DNA from: Dokdonella_A sp046347015 | GTDB taxonomy: Bacteria; Pseudomonadota; Gammaproteobacteria; Xanthomonadales; Rhodanobacteraceae | Direction: 5' to 3' | Length of the DNA: 64,000 nt | Assembly: GCA_046347015.1 (NCBI GenBank) | Contig: JAXMHA010000004.1 | Span: forward strand, 1-64,000 | Shown: positions 52,537 through 59,380 of the stretch, in pieces | How the letters are laid out: the number at the start of each line of letters is the position of its first letter | How positions within the stretch are numbered: position 1 is the stretch's first letter | Notes under the pieces: model-generated | The model's input: the letters and a program-made list of their open reading frames with translations, nothing else | What the model was told of the DNA's origin: nothing | Databases searched by the model: none | Program-made: the position numbers and the translations under genes

Positions 52537-52625
52537 CGGATGTTCTTGCTATCGACGGGGGATGTCGGGGCCGAGCTTAGCGGCTTCGACCATGGCCGTC
52601 GCGCGTCCCGGTCACGGGTTCAGGC

Positions 52626-53231
52626 TCAAACCACGCTGACGCCTGCTTCTCCCAACAGACGGGCCAGCGCGATCAACGGCAGCCCGATCAGCGCGGTCGG
52701 ATCCTCGCTGTCGATTCGCACGAGCAGCGCGATGCCGAGCCCTTCGGCCTTGAACGCGCCGGCGCAATCGAGTGCGGGTTCCCGCGCGAGGTAGCGGTCG
52801 ATCGTTCCGGAGGACAGTGTCCTGAACACCGCATGGGTGGTGTCGATCGCCTGATGCAGGATGGTCGCTTCCGTGCGCGCGTCGGCAAGGCAAACCGCCG
52901 TGTGGAACACGACTTCGCGGCCGGAGGCGGTGGCAAGTTGCGCCCGGGCCGTGGCGATGTCGCCGGGTTTGCCGACCGGACGGCCGTCGATCTCGGCAAC
53001 CTGGTCGCTGCCGATCACCAGTGAACCCGGGGCTCGCCCGGCAACGGCCAGTGCCTTGTCCGCCGCGAGCCGCGTCGCGATCGCACGCGGCGACTCGCCG
53101 GTGCGCACGCGCTCGTCGACCGCGGGTGCGAGGACGCTGAATCGCGTCGTCAGCCGCGCCAGCAGCATCTGCCGGTAAGGCGATGTCGAGGCGAGCACGA
53201 GCGGGGTATCGGTGAGGGGAGTCGTCGCCAT
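52626..53231 (-). CDS. Maf-family nucleoside triphosphate pyrophosphatase
   Basis: 201 residues. It hydrolyses non-canonical (for example methylated) NTPs to monophosphates. Family blocks: LVLASTSPYRQMLLARL, DERVRTGESPRAIATRLAADKA (in parts), VIGSDQVAEIDGRPVGKPGD, and a C-terminal YLAREPALDCAGAFKAEGLG with LIGLPLIALARLL. The SPYRQMLL signature and the neighbouring yceD-rpmF resemble E. coli YceF (7-methyl-GTP-specific), which is also divergent from yceD. ATG 53231. It lies head-to-head with yceD. Confidence 0.93.
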   Translation of the reverse strand: MATTPLTDTPLVLASTSPYRQMLLARLTTRFSVLAPAVDERVRTGESPRAIATRLAADKALAVAGRAPGSLVIGSDQVAEIDGRPVGKPGDIATARAQLATASGREVVFHTAVCLADARTEATILHQAIDTTHAVFRTLSSGTIDRYLAREPALDCAGAFKAEGLGIALLVRIDSEDPTALIGLPLIALARLLGEAGVSVV

Positions 53232-53279
53232 GGGGGCTGGAATGTGCCGTGCGCGGCAGCGCCGCGCAAGCCCGCCGGA

Positions 53280-53308
53280 TTGACTTCGCCGGGGTGCGCA
53301 CCTACCAT
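53280..53308 (+). promoter_or_regulatory. Sigma70 promoter for yceD-rpmF
   Basis: TTGACT (53280-53285), 17-bp spacer, TACCAT (53303-53308). Transcription would begin about 53315, only about 3 nt before the yceD ATG at 53318, so the mRNA may be leaderless or nearly so. Confidence 0.6.
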
Positions 53309-53317
53309 CGCGCGCCG

Positions 53318-53812
53318 ATGAAAGGCCGGCTGCCCGCAACGATCGACGCGGAGCGCGCCGTGCAGGGGCGGCAGTCCTGGCGTGGTGAACTGTCCCTTGC
53401 GGCATTGCCGCGGCTGGCGGCGCTGTTGGCGTCCACGGAGGGCGGCGTCGCCTATGCGCTCGAGTTCGGGCGTTCGGAAGACGGATTGGCGGCGCTCGCG
53501 GTCAAGGTCGAAGGCGACCTGGCACTGACCTGCCAACGCAGCTTCGAGGTGTTCCGGTATCCTGTCACGATTGACCAGCGATTGGTGCTGGTGGCCGACG
53601 ACGCGGCCAGCTTGCCGCCGGAACTCGACATGTTGCTCGTCACCGACGGCTGCGTGCGGCCGGTCGACGTGATCGAGGATGAATTGTTGTTGGCGTTGCC
53701 GCTGGTTCCGCTGCGCCCGGGTGAACCGGCCGAGTGGCACACGGATGATGGCGACGCGGAATCCACGGCGGGGCCGTTCGCGGCGCTGGCCCGACTGAAA
53801 CACCATCACTGA
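53318..53812 (+). CDS. YceD/DUF177 family protein
   Basis: 164 residues located just before rpmF, the almost universal position of DUF177. Features: N-terminal AERAVQGRQSWRGEL, LALTCQRSFEVFRYPVTI (a single Cys of the CQRCL-type motif), then acidic DELLLALPLVPLRPGE and a C-terminal PFAALARLK. The family is linked to ribosomal RNA maturation, but the mechanism is unsettled. ATG 53318. Confidence 0.93.
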   Translation: MKGRLPATIDAERAVQGRQSWRGELSLAALPRLAALLASTEGGVAYALEFGRSEDGLAALAVKVEGDLALTCQRSFEVFRYPVTIDQRLVLVADDAASLPPELDMLLVTDGCVRPVDVIEDELLLALPLVPLRPGEPAEWHTDDGDAESTAGPFAALARLKHHH

Positions 53813-53828
53813 ACCTTCGGAGTCCGAC

Positions 53829-54023
53829 ATGGCCGTTGCCAAGTCAAGAAAGTCCCCATCCCGGCGCGGCATGCGTCGCGCGCACGATGCCCTCGGCAAG
53901 GACCAGTTGTCGACCGATCCGGTTTCCGGCGAGACGCATCGGCGCCACCACGTGACCAAGGACGGCTACTATCGCGGCAAGCTCGTCGTCGATCGGCGCC
54001 AGGCCGTCAAGGACGAAGACTGA
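53829..54023 (+). CDS. rpmF: Ribosomal protein bL32
   Basis: 64 residues: AVAKSRKSPSRRGMRRAHDAL, THRRHHVTKDGYYRGK, VVDRRQAVKDED. It lacks the zinc Cys residues, as usual in gammaproteobacteria. ATG 53829, 16 bp after yceD. plsX, which follows rpmF in E. coli, is absent; fabH comes next. Confidence 0.96.
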   Translation: MAVAKSRKSPSRRGMRRAHDALGKDQLSTDPVSGETHRRHHVTKDGYYRGKLVVDRRQAVKDED

Positions 54024-54042
54024 CGACGCGGGCGGATGGCAG

Positions 54043-54065
54043 CTCGCCGGCTTGGGACCGGCGAG
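54043..54065 (+). terminator. Hairpin between rpmF and fabH
   Basis: CTCGCCGG (54043-54050) pairs with CCGGCGAG (54058-54065) across the loop CTTGGGA. There is no T-tract, so it may attenuate or protect the rpmF message rather than stop all transcription. Confidence 0.35.
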
Positions 54066-54122
54066 TACCGTCGAGCCGACCAGAGCCGCTCCATCCACGC
54101 CGCCAGGACGGGGACCGCCAAC

Positions 54123-55094
54123 CTGATTTATTCACGCATTGCCGGCACCGGCAGTTATTTGCCGGAGAAGGTCGTCACCAACGCCGACCTCGAGAAGTTC
54201 GTCGAAACCAGCGACGAATGGATCCGCTCGCGCACCGGCATCCGCGAGCGGCGGATGGCTGCCGACGGCGAGACCACCGGTGATCTCGGTTTCTATGCCG
54301 CGACGCACGCACTGGAAGCGGCGGGCATCAAGGGCTCGGAAATCGACCTGATCGTGTTCGGGACGACGACGCCCGACCTCGTCTTCCCGTCGACCGCGTG
54401 CCTGCTGCAGCATCGCCTCGGCGCGAACGGCTGCGCGGCATTCGACGTCAACGCGGCGTGTTCGGGTTTCATGTATGCGCTCGCGATCGGCGACCAGTTC
54501 GTCCGCAGCGGCTTGTCGAAGAAGGCGCTCATCGTCGGTTCGGAGACGCTGACGCGAATGCTCGACTGGGAGGACCGTTCGACCTGCGTGCTGTTCGGCG
54601 ACGGCGCCGGCGCCGTCGTGCTGGAGCCCGCGAGCGAGCCCGGCATCATCACGACACGCCTGCATGCCGATGGCGGATACAAGCACCTGCTGTACAACCC
54701 GGTCGGCGTTTCGGTGGGTTTCCAGGAAGGGGAGCCGCGCGCTGGCGTGCGCGTGCTGATGACCGGCAACGAAGTCTTCAAGGTCGCCGTCAAGACGCTC
54801 GACCGGATCGTCGGCGAGACGCTCGAGGCCGCGGGCATGAACGAATCCGACATCGACTGGTTGATCCCGCACCAGGCGAACCTGCGCATCATCGAGGCGA
54901 CCGCGAAGCGGCTGAAGCTGCCGTTGGAGCGGGTCATCGTCACCGTCGACCGGCACGGCAACACGTCGTCGGGCTCGGTGCCGCTGGCGCTCGACGAAGC
55001 GGTTCGGTCCGGCAAGGTGCAACGTGGCCAGACCCTGCTGCTCGAAGCGTTCGGCGGTGGCTTCACCTGGGCGTCGGCGTTGTTGAAGTACTGA
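54123..55094 (+). CDS. fabH: Beta-ketoacyl-ACP synthase III
   Basis: Starts fatty-acid synthesis by condensing acetyl-CoA with malonyl-ACP. Numbering from 54123, the 323-residue product has IYSRIAGTGSYLPEKVVTN, DEWIRSRTGIRERR, catalytic Cys113 in NAACSGFMYAL, His in IPHQANLRIIEA and Asn in HGNTSSGSVPLALDE. The family N-terminus MIYSRIAGTG would begin at a CTG codon (54123), with GGGGA 8-9 nt upstream. The nearest in-frame ATG (54036) lies inside the intergenic hairpin region and adds 29 non-family residues. I favour CTG but cannot exclude the ATG. Confidence 0.93.
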   Translation: MIYSRIAGTGSYLPEKVVTNADLEKFVETSDEWIRSRTGIRERRMAADGETTGDLGFYAATHALEAAGIKGSEIDLIVFGTTTPDLVFPSTACLLQHRLGANGCAAFDVNAACSGFMYALAIGDQFVRSGLSKKALIVGSETLTRMLDWEDRSTCVLFGDGAGAVVLEPASEPGIITTRLHADGGYKHLLYNPVGVSVGFQEGEPRAGVRVLMTGNEVFKVAVKTLDRIVGETLEAAGMNESDIDWLIPHQANLRIIEATAKRLKLPLERVIVTVDRHGNTSSGSVPLALDEAVRSGKVQRGQTLLLEAFGGGFTWASALLKY

Positions 55095-55215
55095 GCGCAG
55101 GCAGCGATCGTCGTCGAGGTGCCCTTGCGCCCTTGAGGCCGGGAACGCTTGGCGCGATACGTCGTTCGTCCCGCGCCTCACGTCCAGTCCCTTTTCCGCG
55201 AACCGTTCCGGAAGG

Positions 55216-56172
55216 ATGATGACTCCAACAACCCAGACCCATCTCGGTTTCGTTTTCCCGGGGCAGGGCTCGCAGTCGGTGGGCATGCTGTCCGACCTTG
55301 CGACGAAGCATCCGCAAGTGCGCGCGGTATTCGACGAGGCGTCGCAGGGTGCCGGGCGCGACCTTTGGGCGCTGGCGCAGGATGGTCCCGCCGAGGAACT
55401 CGACCGCACGGAGAACACGCAGCCGGCCCTGCTGGCGGCGAGCGTCGCGGTGTGGCGCGTGTGGCTGGATCAGGGCGGTGCGATGCCGGCGCAGCTGGCC
55501 GGCCACAGCCTTGGCGAGTATTCCGCGTTGGTCTGTGCCGGAGCGTTGTCGTTGCACGACGCGGCGCGCCTCGTCGCCGAGCGCGGCCGCCTGATGCAGG
55601 ATGCGGTGCCGGCCGGGGTCGGCGCGATGGCAGCGATCCTCGGCGGGGAGGACGCGCAGATCGCGCAGGTCTGCAAGGAAGTTGCGGACGGTGAAGTGGT
55701 GGCGCCGGCCAACTTCAATTCGCCGGGGCAGCTCGTCATTGCCGGGCACGTTCGCGCCGTCGACCGGGCCATCGCGCGGCTGACGGAACTCGGCGTGCGC
55801 AAGACGGTGAAGCTTGCCGTGTCGGTGCCGTCGCACACCGTGCTGATGCGCGAGGCCGCGCAACGCCTCGCCGAACGGATGGCCGGCATCGCGTGGAGCG
55901 CGCCGACGATTCCCGTGGTGCAGAATGCCGACGCGCGGGCGCACGCCAGTATTGAATACATTTGTGCCGCGCTGGAGCGCCAGCTCTACATGCCGGTGCG
56001 CTGGAGCGAATGCATCGAGCGAATGGTCGCGAACGGCGCGACGCGCCTGTACGAGTGTGGCCCGGCCAAGGTCCTGACCGCACTCACGCGACGGATCGAC
56101 AAGACCATAGAGGTGCGGGCGCTCGGCACCGACGTCGATTTCGAGGCTGCCCTCGCGGCCAACCGCAGCTGA
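55216..56172 (+). CDS. fabD: Malonyl-CoA-ACP transacylase
   Basis: Loads malonate onto ACP. 318 residues: FVFPGQGSQSVGML, nucleophile Ser98 in GHSLGEYSALV, FNSPGQLVIAG, catalytic His207 in SVPSHTVLM, NGATRLYECGPAKVLTAL. ATG 55216 or 55219. Normally fabG follows directly; here four unrelated genes intervene. Confidence 0.95.
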   Translation: MMTPTTQTHLGFVFPGQGSQSVGMLSDLATKHPQVRAVFDEASQGAGRDLWALAQDGPAEELDRTENTQPALLAASVAVWRVWLDQGGAMPAQLAGHSLGEYSALVCAGALSLHDAARLVAERGRLMQDAVPAGVGAMAAILGGEDAQIAQVCKEVADGEVVAPANFNSPGQLVIAGHVRAVDRAIARLTELGVRKTVKLAVSVPSHTVLMREAAQRLAERMAGIAWSAPTIPVVQNADARAHASIEYICAALERQLYMPVRWSECIERMVANGATRLYECGPAKVLTALTRRIDKTIEVRALGTDVDFEAALAANRS

Positions 56173-56217
56173 TCGCTGCAGGCAATTCGCCGGTATCCCG
56201 TGGCTGATCAGGGAGGC

Positions 56218-56263
56218 TTGACAGCCGCTTCAGGTCCGGTATCATTCAACCGTACGGTTGAAT
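56218..56263 (+). promoter_or_regulatory. ArsR-controlled promoter with perfect operator
   Basis: TTGACA (56218-56223), 16-bp spacer, TATCAT (56240-56245). Overlapping the -10 and start region is the 20-bp perfect palindrome ATTCAACCGTACGGTTGAAT (56244-56263), the form expected for an ArsR/SmtB-type dimer. It lies 10 bp before the arsR-like ATG, so autorepression of the whole module is likely. Confidence 0.7.
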
Positions 56264-56273
56264 ATATCACGCG

Positions 56274-56608
56274 ATGGCCAGTCTCGACCTCGTCTTTGCC
56301 GCACTGTCCGATCCGACCCGTCGCCGCATCGTGGCGCGGCTGACGCGGGGCGAAGTCCGCGTGACCGACCTCGCCCACCCCTTTGCGATGTCGCTCAACG
56401 CAGTGTCCAAGCATGTCAAGGCGCTCGAGCGGGCCGGCCTGGTGCGGAGGGCACGCGTCGGGCGTGAACACTGGCTGCGCCTTCGCGCATTGCCGCTGCG
56501 TGATGCCACGCGTGGCTCGCGCAGTACGAACGTTTCTGGAACCAGCGCCTCGACGCGCTGGGTGATTTCCTCGAACAACAGAAGGATGCCGACGATGAAA
56601 GGCCGTAA
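56274..56608 (+). CDS. ArsR-family transcriptional regulator (frame broken near 56509)
   Basis: The winged-helix part is clear: LDLVFAALSDPTRRRIVARLTRGEV, quoted as FAALSDPTRRRIVARL, followed by RVTDLAHPFAMSLNAVSKHVK and ALERAGLVRR. After LPLRDA the frame must lose register by one base near 56509 to recover the normal C-terminus AWLAQYERFWNQRLDALGDF, then LEQQKDADDERP and TAA at 56606-56608. Uncorrected, the reading frame runs straight into the downstream SRPBCC gene, making a 254-residue fusion (to 57038). A missing base in the sequence is the simplest explanation. A perfect palindromic operator lies just upstream. Confidence 0.82.
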
Positions 56609-57038
56609 CGAAAACGCGATGGGCCCGTTCCGGATCAGCCTGCCGCGGACCTACGATGCCTCGCCGGAACGGGTGTTCCGCGCGTGGACCGACACCGAGA
56701 GTGCCAGGGCATGGCTGGCGATGGGTGGCGATGCCAGCCTCGACCCGCGTCCGGATGGGCTGTTCTACCTGGGCATGCTCTGGAACGGGGACATCATGCC
56801 GCATTACGGTCGCTACCTGCGTGTGGAAGCGCCGCGCCTGCTGGAGTTCACGTGGGTCAGCGAAACGACGCGCGGCAAGGAAACGGTGGTCACGATCGAA
56901 TTCACGCCCCGTGGCAGGCAGACCGAATTGCGCCTGACGCAGGAGGGCCTGCCGGATGAAGAGTCCGCAACGAAGCACACGGGGGGTTGGACGCACTTCC
57001 TCGACACGCTCGTCGTCCGCCTCGGCGGGGCGGGCTGA
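56595..57038 (+). CDS. SRPBCC/AHSA1-domain protein
   Basis: 147 residues of the START-like AHSA1 family: FRISLPRTYDASPERVFRAW, WLAMGG, VEAPRLLEFTWVSE, TIEFTPRGRQTELRLTQEGLPDEE, and a C-terminal TGGWTHFLDTL. These helix-grip proteins bind hydrophobic ligands and are very often encoded next to an ArsR repressor. ATG 56595 (AGAAGG 9 nt upstream) overlaps the corrected arsR end by 14 bp; ATG 56586 is an alternative. The ligand is unknown. Confidence 0.9.
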   Translation: MKGRNENAMGPFRISLPRTYDASPERVFRAWTDTESARAWLAMGGDASLDPRPDGLFYLGMLWNGDIMPHYGRYLRVEAPRLLEFTWVSETTRGKETVVTIEFTPRGRQTELRLTQEGLPDEESATKHTGGWTHFLDTLVVRLGGAG

Positions 57039-57041
57039 GCC

Positions 57042-57233
57042 GTGTGCCCGATATGCATCGGCGCCGCGGCGCTGGCGACGATCGCCAGCGCAGGTTCGGC
57101 GGGTGCACTGGCCGCGACCATCGCGACGCGATTGCATCCCGGACCGCGCAATCCGTCCCGGCAACATGCGCATCCCCCGGCCCCGCAAGCGGTCGGGAAT
57201 CCGAACATCAGCGAGGTGAACCGTGAACGGTGA
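57042..57233 (+). CDS. Small CPxC membrane-type protein
   Basis: 63 residues, starting at GTG 57042: VCPICIGAAALATIASAGSA, then a second half GALAATIATR and a Pro/His-rich tail. A CPxC thiol pair followed by one hydrophobic helix defines a small family often seen beside SRPBCC/DUF899 genes. No function is known; a thiol-redox or metal role is a guess. It lies 3 bp after the SRPBCC stop and overlaps the DUF899 gene by 11 bp, so it is clearly part of the operon. Confidence 0.7.
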   Translation: MCPICIGAAALATIASAGSAGALAATIATRLHPGPRNPSRQHAHPPAPQAVGNPNISEVNRER

Positions 57234-58044
57234 ACCGCTTCGCAAGCACCCGGACCACCGGATCGCGACGCGCGAACAATGGCGGGCCGAGCGACTCGAG
57301 TTGCTGCGTTCCGAGAAGGAATTGACCCGGCGCGGCGATGAACTCGCGCGTCAACGCATGGCGCTGCCATGGGTACGCATCGACAAGGCCTATCGTTTTC
57401 ATGTCGATGCCGGCGATGCCACGCTGGCGCAGCTCTTCAACGGTCGCTCGCAGCTCATCGTCTATCACTTCATGTTCGGTCCCGACTTTGCGGCAGGCTG
57501 CCCGTCGTGTTCCGCGATCGCCGATGGCTTCAACGGTTGCGTCGCGCACCTTGAGCACCATGACGTCGCGTTTACCGCGGTTTCGCGCGCGCCGCTGGCG
57601 AAATTGCAGGCTTACAAGCGGCGGATGGGCTGGTCGTTCCCGTGGGCGTCTTCGATGGATTCGGATTTCAATGTCGATTTCGCGGTTGGCCTCACGGATG
57701 CCCAGCAGCAGGGCGAAGCGGCCATCGAGTACAACTACCGCCCCAGCCCGCCGGCGATGGTCGAAACCTCGTTTCCGGCCGCCGTCGTCGAATTCTCCGC
57801 GCAGTGCGGTACGGATCCCGCCGGGTTCCTGCGCGAGCGCCCCGGCATGAGCGCATTCGTGCTCGAGGACGGCATCGTCTACCACACGTATTCGACCTAT
57901 GCGCGTGGACTCGATGCGCTATGGGGCATGTACGCGTGGCTGGACCGCGCACCGCGCGGACGCAACGAGGAAGGGCCCTGGTGGCGGCGCCACGACGAGT
58001 ACGAAGGCTCCAGCCGGCACGCCGGTTGCTGCCACCGCGGCTGA
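57223..58044 (+). CDS. DUF899 thioredoxin-like protein
   Basis: 273 residues of the DUF899 family (thioredoxin/AhpC-like fold): REQWRAERLELLRSEKELTR, LPWVRIDKAYRFH, LFNGRSQLIVYHFMFGPDF, the Cys pair in AGCPSCSAIADGF, and SRAPLAKLQAYKRRMGWSFPWASS, quoted in part, plus VYHTYSTYARGLD and a C-terminal WWRRHDEY. GTG 57223 follows GAGGTG. It is the last gene of the ArsR-controlled module; the next gene, fabG, resumes the fatty-acid cluster. Confidence 0.9.
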   Translation: MNGEPLRKHPDHRIATREQWRAERLELLRSEKELTRRGDELARQRMALPWVRIDKAYRFHVDAGDATLAQLFNGRSQLIVYHFMFGPDFAAGCPSCSAIADGFNGCVAHLEHHDVAFTAVSRAPLAKLQAYKRRMGWSFPWASSMDSDFNVDFAVGLTDAQQQGEAAIEYNYRPSPPAMVETSFPAAVVEFSAQCGTDPAGFLRERPGMSAFVLEDGIVYHTYSTYARGLDALWGMYAWLDRAPRGRNEEGPWWRRHDEYEGSSRHAGCCHRG

Positions 58045-58103
58045 GCGTGCAGCTTGGCCCCGATTGCGTGTAACGTGCGCGCTTCCTGTTCGGGGGTGGC
58101 ACG

Positions 58104-58862
58104 ATGGACCCGGTATCGACGAAAGCGGCACTGGATGGCGAGATTGCGCTGGTGACGGGCGCCTCGCGCGGCATCGGCGCCGCGATCGCCGACCGGCTCG
58201 CCGCGATGGGCGCGCGCGTCATCGGCACGGCGACCTCCGCAGCCGGCGCCCAGGCGATCGGCGAGCGCCTGGCGGGGCACGGCGGCGAGGGGCACGTGCT
58301 GGATGTCACCGACGGCGCCGGAGTCGAGGCCCTCGTCGACGCGATCGTGAAGCAGCACGGCGCGTTGTCGATCCTCGTCAACAATGCCGGCATCACGCGC
58401 GACCAGTTGCTGATGCGGATGAAGGACGACGATTGGAACGCGATTGTCGATACCGACCTCGGTTCGGTGTACCGCACGTGCAAGGCCGTCATGCGCACGA
58501 TGATGAAGGCGCGGCGCGGGCGCATCGTCAACATCGCGTCGGTCGTCGGCGTCACCGGCAATCCCGGCCAGACCAACTATGCCGCGGCGAAAGCGGGCGT
58601 GATCGCATTCTCGAAGTCGCTGGCGCGCGAGGTCGGTTCGCGCGGCATCACCGTCAACGTCGTCGCACCGGGTTTCATCGACACCGACATGACCCGGGCG
58701 CTGACGGACGAGCAGCGCCGCGGGCTCGAGGAGCGCATTGCGCTCGGGCGCCTTGGCACTCCGGACGACATTGCGCACGCGGTGGCCTTCCTCGTGTCTG
58801 CGGGCAGCGCGTGGATCACCGGCGAGACGCTGCACGTCAACGGCGGCATGTACATGGCGTGA
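58104..58862 (+). CDS. fabG: 3-oxoacyl-ACP reductase
   Basis: NADPH-dependent ketoreductase of fatty-acid elongation. The 252-residue short-chain dehydrogenase has cofactor loop TGASRGIG, NNAGITRD, catalytic Ser in VNIASVVGVTG, and Tyr/Lys in NYAAAKAG, ending GETLHVNGGMYM. ATG 58104. It is separated from fabD by the ArsR module and is followed by acpP. Confidence 0.95.
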   Translation: MDPVSTKAALDGEIALVTGASRGIGAAIADRLAAMGARVIGTATSAAGAQAIGERLAGHGGEGHVLDVTDGAGVEALVDAIVKQHGALSILVNNAGITRDQLLMRMKDDDWNAIVDTDLGSVYRTCKAVMRTMMKARRGRIVNIASVVGVTGNPGQTNYAAAKAGVIAFSKSLAREVGSRGITVNVVAPGFIDTDMTRALTDEQRRGLEERIALGRLGTPDDIAHAVAFLVSAGSAWITGETLHVNGGMYMA

Positions 58863-59003
58863 GTTCCCGTCCCGCGGATGCGGGGCCGGGATTGCTGGCG
58901 GGCGGCACGGGGTTCCACTACAATGCGGCGGTTTCCGCCCGGCCGGGGTTCAGGGCGGCCCGCGGTCGGTTCCCGAGCTTCCTCTCGAGAGGACAACAAG
59001 GTC

Positions 59004-59243
59004 ATGAGCACAATCGAAGAACGCGTCAAGAAGATCGTCGTCGAGCAATTGGGGGTGAAAGAGGACGCCGTTACGCCGAACGCCTCGTTCGTCGACGACC
59101 TCGGCGCCGATTCGCTGGACACGGTCGAGCTGGTCATGGCGCTGGAAGAAGAGTTCGAGTGCGAGATTCCGGACGAGGAAGCCGAGAAGATCACGACCGT
59201 GCAGCAGGCCATCGATTACATCAAGGCGCACGTCAAGGCCTGA
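59004..59243 (+). CDS. acpP: Acyl carrier protein
   Basis: 79 residues, acidic, with phosphopantetheine attachment Ser37 in GADSLDTVELVMALEEEF, flanked by ERVKKIVVEQLGV and PDEEAEKITTVQQAIDYI. ATG 59004. The 141-bp fabG-acpP gap contains TACAAT (58919-58924), a possible -10; an own promoter and the terminator after the gene fit the high expression of ACP. Confidence 0.97.
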   Translation: MSTIEERVKKIVVEQLGVKEDAVTPNASFVDDLGADSLDTVELVMALEEEFECEIPDEEAEKITTVQQAIDYIKAHVKA

Positions 59244-59269
59244 GCGGCAAGCCGCCCGCGCCGCATGCG

Positions 59270-59300
59270 ACTGCGCCCGTGTGGCGCAGTTTGCTTTTCT
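59270..59300 (+). terminator. Intrinsic terminator after acpP
   Basis: ACTGCGCC (59270-59277), loop CGTGT, GGCGCAGT (59283-59290), then TTGCTTTTCT. An 8-bp stem with a T-rich tail, the best rho-independent terminator in the window. It sits between acpP and fabF, so it probably works partially and favours acpP mRNA. Confidence 0.75.
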
Positions 59301-59380
59301 GGCGCAGGCGAACGCCGCACCGGGCGCGTCGCGTCGGTTCGGGCACCGCTCCGCGCGCCTGACCGGGAGGTAACACGAAC

